Assembly: GCA_951813015.1 (NCBI GenBank)
Contig: CATOTG010000006.1
Span: forward strand, 1 to 64,000
Origin: an uncultured Thermoanaerobaculia bacterium
Lineage (GTDB): Bacteria > Acidobacteriota > Thermoanaerobaculia > Multivoradales > Multivoraceae
Direction of reading: 5' to 3'
Length of the DNA: 64,000 bases
Position numbers and translations under genes: made by a program. Positions 25,828 through 34,059 of this stretch are shown one piece after another; position 1 is the first letter of the stretch; each line of letters begins with the position of its first letter. A model generated the notes under the pieces. It was not told the origin of the DNA and did not search any database. It saw only the letters and a program-made list of their open reading frames with translations.

Positions 25828-27462
25828 TCAACGGGCGATCAGCATCGTCACCCGATGGGGCGTTGTCGTGGACGGGTGATGCATGAGGATGTCCTGCTTG
25901 CCGTCCCGGTTGAGGTCCACCAGCCAAGTGTACTCCTCGTCGTTGGGGATGGCGACCGCCACTCGTTGAGGCTGCCGGGCAAACAGGTCCGGTCCCGACA
26001 CACCGGCGAAGACGAGCAGTTGCCTGTGAGTCTCCTCGATCAGCAGGTCCGGGCGACCGTCGCCGGTTACGTCCCCGATCAGCAAGGTCGTGTTGAACGC
26101 GCGCAGGTGACGCTTCTGTTTCTTCCGTTCCTCGTGCGTGGCCCCTCGAAGCACGATGTCCAGGGGCGCCCACCCGTCCTCCCTGACGCTGGGGTGGCCA
26201 TCCAGTTGCATTCTGCGGACGGCGTCGGGGCTGTCGGAATGGAGGCCTCCCGTGTTGGAGTGGAACTCGAGATCCAGCCAGATGTCATCGCCCATGAACC
26301 CCTTGAGTCTCTTCCAGAGGCTGCTCTCGAGATACTCGACTTCGATCGTCGTGAACATCAGGTCAAGATCACCATCGCCATCGAAGTCGCGTTGGTTCAT
26401 ACCGAGCTGAATCCTGCCGTCCGACTGGAAGGCGAAGTCGACGTCCCGCGCGAACGAGGTTCCGCCATCGGGTGCTGGCGCGCCAAGATGCACCTCGCAG
26501 GTTGAACGCTTGCGCGAGATGCTCGCGCCTGCCAACGAGAAGACCACGAGATCGCCGACACCGTCGCCGTTCAGATCCGCCAGCGAGTGCAGCACCCTCC
26601 CCGTCATGCCTCCCATGGCGAGCGAGGAAAGGTCGTCGGAGTCGAACGTGACCTCGGTCGTGAAGGTCTCGGCCACCGGAGCAAACAGCCCCTCTTCGTC
26701 CTGGTGATGAACCGCGAAGTGGTCCTCGTTCCAGAACACCAGGTCCTGGCGCCCGTCCTGGTCGTAGTCCATCTCGTGGACACGGCTTTCACCCCAAGGG
26801 TTGTACCGGTATCCGTCGGCGCCGTAGATCCGGCTCAAGTCCGGGGACCGGCCGATCTTCACCGGATCCGCGAACTCGCCGGCGCTCGTCTGGATGAACA
26901 CCCGGAAGCCGTCGACGCCGGGCACGACCAGGTCGTCGCGGCCGTCGCCGTTCACGTCCCGACTGACGTCTACATGGGGGATCTCGCCCCCGCGAGGCGG
27001 GCTGAAGTCGGCAGTGACCGCGACCAGCGTGCGTTCCGTCGTCGATTCGGGATCGAGCCAGGTCAGGCGACCGCCGCCGTAGACGACCAGCCGGTCCCGA
27101 CCATTGATGTTGGCAACGTCGACGAACGAGGCCTCGCGGCGTAGCGTGGTCAGGAATTCCGGCGACCAATCTCCGTCCGTGAACGTGAAGATGCGCAAGC
27201 GGCGGCCATCGTCCTCATCGCTATCCACGACCGCGAGGTCCGCCACTGAACCTCCCGCAAGAAACCCCGTCAGGATTGTCTGGCGTTCACGGGCGCCGGT
27301 GACCACGTCGTACCGCTCGAAGGCGAACAACTCCGCCGGCTGGGCGCCGACAAGCGCAGCGGCGGGCCCGGCGCAACCAACCAGGCACAACCTGAGCGTC
27401 AGCATGGCGAATCGGCCTCGCCGACAGAGCCTCGCTCCCCTGCTCGCCGATCGCTCTCTCAT
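25828..27462 (-). CDS. VCBS/FG-GAP-repeat lipoprotein, paralog 2
   Basis: A 544-residue paralog of the protein at 23261-24919, with the same segments in order (AGNINGRDRLV-like VANINGRDRLVVYGGGRL, IYGADGYRYNPW, EMDYDQDGRQDLVFW, DLNGDGVGDLVVF, DFDGDGDLDLMF, DVTGDGRPDLLI, DLNRDGKQDILMHH). The signal ends in a lipobox LCLVGC at ~29. Ca-binding DxDGDGxxD loops suggest a propeller. Start ATG 27462 has GGAG upstream. The two paralogs and tetR form one locus; the pair may be co-expressed when the repressor is released. Confidence 0.85.
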   Translation of the reverse strand: MRERSASRGARLCRRGRFAMLTLRLCLVGCAGPAAALVGAQPAELFAFERYDVVTGARERQTILTGFLAGGSVADLAVVDSDEDDGRRLRIFTFTDGDWSPEFLTTLRREASFVDVANINGRDRLVVYGGGRLTWLDPESTTERTLVAVTADFSPPRGGEIPHVDVSRDVNGDGRDDLVVPGVDGFRVFIQTSAGEFADPVKIGRSPDLSRIYGADGYRYNPWGESRVHEMDYDQDGRQDLVFWNEDHFAVHHQDEEGLFAPVAETFTTEVTFDSDDLSSLAMGGMTGRVLHSLADLNGDGVGDLVVFSLAGASISRKRSTCEVHLGAPAPDGGTSFARDVDFAFQSDGRIQLGMNQRDFDGDGDLDLMFTTIEVEYLESSLWKRLKGFMGDDIWLDLEFHSNTGGLHSDSPDAVRRMQLDGHPSVREDGWAPLDIVLRGATHEERKKQKRHLRAFNTTLLIGDVTGDGRPDLLIEETHRQLLVFAGVSGPDLFARQPQRVAVAIPNDEEYTWLVDLNRDGKQDILMHHPSTTTPHRVTMLIAR

Positions 27463-27484
27463 GGCTCCTTCTCCCTCCGGCCGA

Positions 27485-27528
27485 AGTTGACTGCGTCAAC
27501 ATACATGCCCGTGTTGACGTTGTCAACG
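27485..27528 (-). promoter_or_regulatory. Promoter of VCBS paralog 2 with two TetR-type operators
   Basis: GTTGAC-N3-GTCAAC palindromes centred at 27493 and 27520, again 27 bp apart. On the minus strand TTGACA (27526-27521), a 17-bp spacer and TATGTT (27503-27498) form a promoter 36 bp before the ATG at 27462. Spacer sequences differ from those of paralog 1 while operators, spacing and promoter boxes are kept, which points to selection. Confidence 0.8.
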
Positions 27529-27591
27529 CCACCGTCCACATCGAGGAGCCAGGCTGCTGGTGATCTTGGCTTCCCTTTGAGAACCTCAGCT

Positions 27592-29469
27592 TCAGCGCCG
27601 TTCGGGCAAAGCGAAGACGTACAGGTGGCCGCCGCGGGCGCGCGCGGCCCCCTCGGGCGTGTGGCGGAGACTTCCGGGCCCGGTCGATATGGCCACGTAC
27701 TGGCGACCGTCGACGGCGTAGGAGATCGGGTAGCCCATGGCGGGGGCGCCGAGGTTCACTTCCCAGAGCACGTCGCCCGTGTCGTGATCGAAGGCACGGA
27801 AGGCCCCGCTCGCGTCGCCTCCGAAGATGAGACCGCCGCCGGTGGCGACCACCGAGTAGGTCGCTGCTTCGGTCTCGAACAGCCACTTCGTTTCGCCGGT
27901 CACGGCGGAGATCGCGTACACCGTGCCCAGGTACTCCTCGCCGGGGGCCTGGATGTGGTCCGCGGCCAGGTTGTAGATCGCGACCTGCTGCTCCATCGCC
28001 TGCGCCCGCGGACTGTCCGTGTCGCCGGTCACCAGCATCCGCGCGCACATGTTGCGCAGCGGGTAGTACATCGTCCGGGTCAGCGGGCTGTAGGAGCCGG
28101 CTTCCCAGTCCTTGCCGCCGATCCACGTCGGGCACACGAGCATCTCCTGTTCCAGCTCCGTGAAGATGATCTCCGTGTTCTCGACGGCCCGGCCGGTGGT
28201 CTCGTCGATGTCGACGACCACGTTCTGCGGCACGGTCGGCCGGGCCCAGAGGAACTCGCCGGTCTCGCGGTCCAGGGTGTAGACGAAGCCGGTCTTGCCC
28301 GGGATCCCCGTCATCACCCTGCGCGTCTCGCCCGGTTCGAGGCCCTCCCGGATCCAGCGCACGGCCTCGGGATCGGGCGACACCGGAAGGTCGACGAGGA
28401 TGCGCTCGAACGGATGATCCAGATCCCAGTGGTCGTTCAGGTGCTGGAAGTACCAGCGGATCTCGCCTGTGTCGGCTTCGAGCGCCAGGGTCGAGTTGTG
28501 GTAAAGGTGGGTCAACTCGACGCCGCCCAGCATGAACTTCGGCGCCGGCGAGGTGACCGCGGTGCCGAAATAGATCAGTTCGAGCTCCGGGTCGTAGCTG
28601 GGCGCCATCCAGGTACCGACGTGGTGGCGCTGCTCGAACGGCACGTCGCCCCAGGTCTCGTCGCCGGGTTCGCCGGGCGCGGGCATCGTCCGCGTTCGCC
28701 AGAGTTCCTCTCCGGTGCGCGCATCGAGCGCGATCATGATGCAGGACTCCGGACCGCCCCACGGACGGCAACTCCTTCCCGAAACCACGCGGCCATCCGC
28801 GACGATGGGGCCCGAGCTGTGGGTGGCCGGGTTGACCTTCCAGTCGAGGATCTGCGTCTCCCAGACCAGTTCACCGGTTTCGGCGTCCAGCGCGAAGGCA
28901 TGGTTGTCGTCGCTGTTGTTCAGGATCAGACGATCGTAGATCGCGATGTTCCGGTTGTTCTTCGCGTTGAAGCCCACCTGGGCATAGAGACCTTCGGGCT
29001 GTTCCCGCGTGTAGCGCCAGATGAAGTCCCCGGTGGTCGAGTCGACCGCCTCGATCGTGTCCTCGAACGATGGGATGTAGAGAACGCCGTCGTAGGCCAG
29101 GGGCGTGATCTCGGACGTCCCGACTTCGACTTCGCGAGCCCACGCCAGGCCCAACTGGTGGACGTTCTCACGGTCGATCTGGTCCAGCGGGCTGTATCCC
29201 CAACTGTCGTGCGTGCGGCGGAACATGAGCCACTCCGACGCCGGCGGGTTCTCCAGCATCTCGTCCGTGACCGGCACGAAGGTCGATCGCTCGTCCTGAG
29301 CTGACAGCACGGCGCTGAGCCCGACGCCCAAGGCAAGCGCCGCGACGACCAACCCGCCGACGTGCGGGCCAGGCGACGGCGCGGCAGAGACCGGGTGCGC
29401 CGGCTCTGTGGCCGGCATCCGGCGCGAAGCGCCGGCCTTCCGTTGTGTCGTCGCGCCAGCACTCTTCAC
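27592..29469 (-). CDS. PQQ-dependent dehydrogenase (quinoprotein), no cytochrome domain
   Basis: A 625-residue secreted quinoprotein. A hydrophobic signal (residues ~37-57) follows a long N-terminal stretch that overlaps a dispersed GCCGGC hairpin motif, so the real start may be a later codon. The propeller opens with WLMFRRTHDSWGYSPLDQI and shows repeated tryptophan-docking motifs (LDARTGEELWRT, LDRETGEFLWAR, ISAVTGETKWLF). PQQ enzymes oxidise alcohols, aldoses or polyols in the periplasm; the substrate is unknown. It is transcribed away from a second PQQ dehydrogenase that does carry a cytochrome c domain, 116 bp away. Confidence 0.85.
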   Translation of the reverse strand: MKSAGATTQRKAGASRRMPATEPAHPVSAAPSPGPHVGGLVVAALALGVGLSAVLSAQDERSTFVPVTDEMLENPPASEWLMFRRTHDSWGYSPLDQIDRENVHQLGLAWAREVEVGTSEITPLAYDGVLYIPSFEDTIEAVDSTTGDFIWRYTREQPEGLYAQVGFNAKNNRNIAIYDRLILNNSDDNHAFALDAETGELVWETQILDWKVNPATHSSGPIVADGRVVSGRSCRPWGGPESCIMIALDARTGEELWRTRTMPAPGEPGDETWGDVPFEQRHHVGTWMAPSYDPELELIYFGTAVTSPAPKFMLGGVELTHLYHNSTLALEADTGEIRWYFQHLNDHWDLDHPFERILVDLPVSPDPEAVRWIREGLEPGETRRVMTGIPGKTGFVYTLDRETGEFLWARPTVPQNVVVDIDETTGRAVENTEIIFTELEQEMLVCPTWIGGKDWEAGSYSPLTRTMYYPLRNMCARMLVTGDTDSPRAQAMEQQVAIYNLAADHIQAPGEEYLGTVYAISAVTGETKWLFETEAATYSVVATGGGLIFGGDASGAFRAFDHDTGDVLWEVNLGAPAMGYPISYAVDGRQYVAISTGPGSLRHTPEGAARARGGHLYVFALPERR

Positions 29470-29585
29470 TGAAGCGCCTCCCTCTCCTCGTTGTCCTTCA
29501 GAACAAGGCCGAGGACTGTAACAGCGGCGTGGCGCCGGGCTGAGCGAGGACGGCTCGCCCGGTGAAGTAGCATCGCGCGTTCCGC

Positions 29586-31715
29586 ATGAAGTCGTTGACG
29601 CGCCTCGTTTGCTCGCTGGTCGCTGTGCTGTGCCTGGGCGCCGGCCTCGGCGCCCAGGAGACCGGGTTCGTACCGGTCACCCAGGAGATGCTGAACGACC
29701 CGGAACCCGGCCAGTGGCTGCACTGGCGGGGAACGCAGAACGCCTGGGGCTACAGCCCGCTCGACCAGATCACGCCCGAGAACGTCGGCCAGCTCCAACT
29801 GGTCTGGGCGTGGGCGATGGACGACACCGGCCCGCAGGAGGCGGCGCCCCTGATCCACGACGGCGTGATCTACGTGCCGAATCCGGGCAACGTCGTCCAG
29901 GCCCTGGACGCGGCGAACGGCGACCTGATCTGGGAGTACCGGCCGGAACAGGTCGGCGACGGCAGCGGCGCCTTCGGCCGCGGGGTGCAGAAGAACATCG
30001 CGATCTACGGCGACCGAATCTTCGGCGCGAGTTCGCGAGCAACGATCTTCGCGCTCGACGCCCGCAACGGGAAGCTGATCTGGGAGACGCAAACCGCCGA
30101 CACGGCCCTCGGCTACCGCTACACCGCCGGCCCGATCGTCGCCAACGGCAAACTGGTCACCGGCATCACCGGCTGCGGGCGCTACAAGGACGACGTCTGC
30201 TTCATCACCGGCCACGATCCGGCGACCGGCGAGGAGCTCTGGCGCACGTCGACGATCGCGCGGCCCGGAGAGCCCGGCGGCGACACCTGGGGCGACCTGC
30301 CCTTGCGCTTCCGCGCCGGCAGCGACGCCTGGATCGCCGGCAGCTACGACCCGGAGCTGAAGATCGTCTACTGGGCCACGTCCCAGGCCAAGCCGTGGGC
30401 CCGCTCGGTCCGCGGCACGGACGGCGACGCGCTCTACACGAACTCGAGCCTCGCGCTCGATCCCGACACCGGCGAGCTGCTCTGGCACTACCAGTACCTG
30501 CCCGCCGAGACCCACGACATGGACGAGGTGTTCGAGACGCTCCTCATCGACGTCGACGGCAGAAAGAAGCTCTACAAGATGGGCAAGCTCGGCATCCTCT
30601 GGGAGCTCGACCGGGAGACGGGCGAGTTCCTGGACGCGGTCGACGTCGGCTACCAGAACCTCGTCGACGTGGACCGGGAAACGGGCGAGGTGACCTACCG
30701 CCCGGAACTGATCCCGGAGATCGGCGTCGAGATCAAGATGTGCCCGAGCACGTCCGGGTTCAAGAGCTGGCGCGCGATGTCCTACAACCCGAACACCGGC
30801 GCCCTCTACATCCCGATGACGATGAACTGCCAACTGGCCACCTTTGGCCCGGTCGAGCGGGTTTTCGGGGGAGGCGGCGCGGGGCCGGTCAAGCGGATCA
30901 ACACCCTGCACCCGTACTCGGACGGCAATCTCGGCGAGTTGCTCGTCATCGACGTCAAGGAGGGGGACATCATGTGGCGGCATCGGACGGAGTCGCCGAT
31001 CAACACGGCCGCCCTGGCTACCGGGGGAAGCGTGGTCTTCGCCGGCGACTACGACCGCTACGTGTACGCCTACGAAGCGCGGACCGGCGCGATCCTCTGG
31101 CAAACGCGGCTACCCACGTCCGCCCAGGGGTTCCCCGTGACCTACCTCGCCGGCGGCCGCCAGTACGTCGCGATCCCGGTGGGGACCGGCGGCGCGAGTT
31201 GGGCGACGATGGTGCCGAGGGATCTCATCCCCCACGTCCGCCGCCCGACCAACGGCAACTCGATCCACGTCTTCGCCCTCCCGGCTGACCTGCCGGTTGA
31301 ATCCGCGCGGACCCGGACCTCGACGGCGGACCTCGACGCCTCGGGCACAGCCGAGGCCTCGCTAACCGTCTGGGACGGCGTCTACACCGCCGAGCAGGCC
31401 GACCGCGGCGTTCGGCCGTACCTGGAGAACTGCGCCACCTGCCACGGCGAAGACCTCGGCGGAGGCAGCAACTCGCCGGGCCTCGTCGGCGTCAGCTTCC
31501 AGTTCCTGTGGGGCGACAAGACCCTCCACGAGCTGTTCGAGGCAATCCGCACGACGATGCCGACCGACAACCCCGCCAGCTTGCCGCGGGACACCTACCT
31601 CGACATCCTGACCTACATGCTGCAGGTCAACGAGTTCCCAACGGGCGACGCCGAACTCGATGCCGATCCCGCGGCCCTCGGCAACGTCCTGATCACCGGC
31701 AGGCCGGACGCGTAA
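29586..31715 (+). CDS. PQQ-dependent dehydrogenase with C-terminal cytochrome c domain
   Basis: A 709-residue quinohaemoprotein with a signal peptide (cleavage near GLGAQ, ~24). The PQQ propeller covers ~25-580 (WLHWRGTQNAWGYSPLDQI, LDARNGKLIWETQ, LDRETGEFLDAV, IDVKEGDIMWRH). A cytochrome c domain follows with the haem site CATCHGEDLGGG at ~616 and a likely axial Met in the TTMPTDNP segment. Electrons would pass from PQQ to the fused haem and on to the respiratory chain. Divergent from the haem-free quinoprotein gene, so the two may share control and possibly partner. Confidence 0.9.
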   Translation: MKSLTRLVCSLVAVLCLGAGLGAQETGFVPVTQEMLNDPEPGQWLHWRGTQNAWGYSPLDQITPENVGQLQLVWAWAMDDTGPQEAAPLIHDGVIYVPNPGNVVQALDAANGDLIWEYRPEQVGDGSGAFGRGVQKNIAIYGDRIFGASSRATIFALDARNGKLIWETQTADTALGYRYTAGPIVANGKLVTGITGCGRYKDDVCFITGHDPATGEELWRTSTIARPGEPGGDTWGDLPLRFRAGSDAWIAGSYDPELKIVYWATSQAKPWARSVRGTDGDALYTNSSLALDPDTGELLWHYQYLPAETHDMDEVFETLLIDVDGRKKLYKMGKLGILWELDRETGEFLDAVDVGYQNLVDVDRETGEVTYRPELIPEIGVEIKMCPSTSGFKSWRAMSYNPNTGALYIPMTMNCQLATFGPVERVFGGGGAGPVKRINTLHPYSDGNLGELLVIDVKEGDIMWRHRTESPINTAALATGGSVVFAGDYDRYVYAYEARTGAILWQTRLPTSAQGFPVTYLAGGRQYVAIPVGTGGASWATMVPRDLIPHVRRPTNGNSIHVFALPADLPVESARTRTSTADLDASGTAEASLTVWDGVYTAEQADRGVRPYLENCATCHGEDLGGGSNSPGLVGVSFQFLWGDKTLHELFEAIRTTMPTDNPASLPRDTYLDILTYMLQVNEFPTGDAELDADPAALGNVLITGRPDA

Positions 31716-32045
31716 CGCCGGGACCTTGGAAAACCGGCAGACCGGTTTCCCACAGCTACCGCAGCCTCGACCACTGCTCGCCTCTTGGACGGGCCGCGGA
31801 CAGGGGACCAGAAGCCACCCAGTAAAGGTACAGGTGCGCCGGCCTGCGCCCGCCGGCACGACGCCCGCTGCCCTGGCTGCGGAAACTGCGGGCCCCGCGG
31901 AAAACGGCAAGCCGTTTCCCGCCGGACCTTGAAAAACCGGCTGACCGATTGCCCGCAGCTACCGCAGCCTCGACCACTGCTCGCCTCTCGGACGGCCGCG
32001 GACAGGGACCGGAATCCACCCAGCAAAGGTACGGGTGCGCCGGCC
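31716..32045. repeat. Two ~125-bp direct repeats filling the gap between a PQQ dehydrogenase and a DUF3604 gene
   Basis: Copy 1 runs ~31717-31843 and copy 2 ~31921-32045, about 204 bp apart. Both hold ACCTTG, an AAAACCGG(C)...GACCG stem, CAGCTACCGCAGCCTCGACC and GGTGCGCCGGCC. Between them is a hairpin GGAAAACGGC/GCCGTTTCCC. No ORF is supported in this 330-bp interval; it lies between converging genes and may work as bidirectional terminator. Confidence 0.8.
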
Positions 32046-32046
32046 C

Positions 32047-34059
32047 TTACTCCGGTCGGTACCAGATCGGAGACGTCCAGGCCATCTCCTGGATCGTCTC
32101 GGGGTAAGAGCCGTCCGAGCACACGGCGGGACGGTTTTCCGGGGCGAGGCGCTGGCAGTCGTGCCAGCTCCAGCGCAGGCTCGGGTTCTCCACGACGCGA
32201 AGATAGTAGTAGGCGTGCTGGCCGGGATCGAACTCCTCGTCGCGGTAGACGGTGCAGAGGCTGTCGTGGCCGTCGCCGCTCTGCTCGCCGGTAGCCGGGT
32301 CGACGCTGGCGCCGTTGCCGGGCGACCCGGCGACCGGGATGACCCGCGTGTGGCCCGCGCCGTCGGCGTCGACCCAGCCCTTGACGAGCTGGAGCTGCTG
32401 CAGGAGTCCCGCGTCGTCCGCCGGGTCGCGGGCGGCGAAGGCGAGGAGGGTCGGCGTTGCGCCGTCGCCGGCCCCCGTCAGGTCGCCGCCCATCGGCACG
32501 CCGCCTGCGTACGCCTGTTCCAGCAGGTCCGGCTGGTCACAGAGGTTCGCCGAGTAGTCCCAGCCGCCGAAGAACCGCGGACGGATCCGCGGACCCGAGG
32601 TGCCGAACACCTCGCGGCGCTCCATCGCCTCGAAGATCGCGTCGCGGGAGTTCTCGACCGCCCAGACGCCGGCCAGACCGCCGGGATTGCCGTCGATGCC
32701 GCTGGTCAAGAGGCCCGGCTGAAGGCGCTCCTCGGGCGTCTGCTCCACGGACACCGCGCCGCGCCAGTCCTCTTCGGCCACCGCCCCCGGCGTCGCCGTA
32801 TGGGTGTCGGTCGACGCGATGATGCCGAGCTTGACCGGATTCAGGCCGGTCTCCATCTCCTCCTCCAGGCCGACGACGAGCGCCGAGCGCACGAAGTCCG
32901 TCCGGTCGACGCAGCCGGCGCCGAGCATGCCCTGGTTGCCGTTCTCGCCCTCCGGGCACTCTTCCGTGCGCAGGGTGGTCTCGCCCGCAAGGAGGGACTG
33001 GACCGTCTCGTCGCGGCCCAGCACCCGCACCGCCTCCACGCCGCACAGCTCGTCCGGTTCGGCGAACACGGAGGACAGGCCGTTGACGCACTCGGACCCT
33101 CCCTTGTGCTGGAAGATCTCGATGATCGGCTCGCGCTCCAGCCGCTTCTCCGCGTAGGCGCGGCGCGATTCCAGCGTTGTGTCCAATCCCCGATACGGCG
33201 CCATCCGGCCATTCGCGAGATTGCTGTTGTGAGGGATCGTCAGGTAGTCGCAGCCCGGCCGCGCAGTGCCCTCGCCGCAGACGTCGTCGAGCCCCTGCCA
33301 GAGCAGGCTGTCCGTCGGCGCGTCGACGTAGGACACCGGCAAATCCGGTACCTCCGCGCCCCGGAAGATGACGTTCCGGTGGTAGTTCGAGATCCCCGGC
33401 GTGCCGGTGTACTCGTAGCCGACGAACGTCGTGAAGCTGCATGCCTCCGTCCGGTCGTAGGCGTCCTCCGCCGCCTCGATGATCGCCTCCCAAGGGCTCT
33501 TCGCCCATTCCAGGCAGAGCGACCCGTCCTCGCCGCACAACTCCTCGATCCGGCTCGGCGTCTCCGTCGTGATGACGGCGCCGAGCATCTGCATTCCCAC
33601 TCGCTGGTTCGAACGGAACTCGGTGCAGAACTCCGAGTCGTAGCGCGGGGACTCGGGATCCCGGCACAGGCTGCGTTCGCCCAGGAACTCCCCGTGGTCG
33701 GTGACCGCCACGAAGTCGAGCGGCCGGTCGATCGTGATGCTGCCCGCCGGCGCGCCGTCCTCGCCGACAGGCCAGAACGGAATCGACTCGCCCTTGGCAA
33801 AGCGGTACGCGTCCGCCGGGGTGGCGCCGGTGCTGTTCGCCGCCGCGTCGAAGGAGAAGCTGGTGTGAACGTGGAGGTCACCGAACAGCGCCTGGCGAAG
33901 CGGCGAAGCGGCGAGGCAGGCGGGCCGGTCTTCGGTTCTGGCCACGCCGCCTCCAGGAATGGCCGGGGCCTGCGGGACGCCTTCGGCAGCGGGACCGGCG
34001 CAGGCAACCACGGCCATGGCCAGAAGGATCTGCAGGACTCGGCACGACTCGTTTCTCAT
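32047..34059 (-). CDS. DUF3604 lipoprotein (third paralog in the window)
   Basis: A 670-residue DUF3604 protein. Signal with lipobox VVAC (Cys ~20). The family motifs are in order: LFGDLHVHTSFSFD, FVAVTDHGEFLGE, GYEYTGTPG, IPHNSNLANG, EIFQHKGGSEC, IIASTDTHTATPG and the terminal TSPIWYRPE. The domain is PHP-like and should hold metal ions. Its ATG directly follows the rarA stop (TGA at 34062-34060, ATG at 34059-34057), so translation is likely coupled to rarA. That pairing of a DNA-repair ATPase and an exported lipoprotein is functionally odd. Confidence 0.87.
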   Translation of the reverse strand: MRNESCRVLQILLAMAVVACAGPAAEGVPQAPAIPGGGVARTEDRPACLAASPLRQALFGDLHVHTSFSFDAAANSTGATPADAYRFAKGESIPFWPVGEDGAPAGSITIDRPLDFVAVTDHGEFLGERSLCRDPESPRYDSEFCTEFRSNQRVGMQMLGAVITTETPSRIEELCGEDGSLCLEWAKSPWEAIIEAAEDAYDRTEACSFTTFVGYEYTGTPGISNYHRNVIFRGAEVPDLPVSYVDAPTDSLLWQGLDDVCGEGTARPGCDYLTIPHNSNLANGRMAPYRGLDTTLESRRAYAEKRLEREPIIEIFQHKGGSECVNGLSSVFAEPDELCGVEAVRVLGRDETVQSLLAGETTLRTEECPEGENGNQGMLGAGCVDRTDFVRSALVVGLEEEMETGLNPVKLGIIASTDTHTATPGAVAEEDWRGAVSVEQTPEERLQPGLLTSGIDGNPGGLAGVWAVENSRDAIFEAMERREVFGTSGPRIRPRFFGGWDYSANLCDQPDLLEQAYAGGVPMGGDLTGAGDGATPTLLAFAARDPADDAGLLQQLQLVKGWVDADGAGHTRVIPVAGSPGNGASVDPATGEQSGDGHDSLCTVYRDEEFDPGQHAYYYLRVVENPSLRWSWHDCQRLAPENRPAVCSDGSYPETIQEMAWTSPIWYRPE

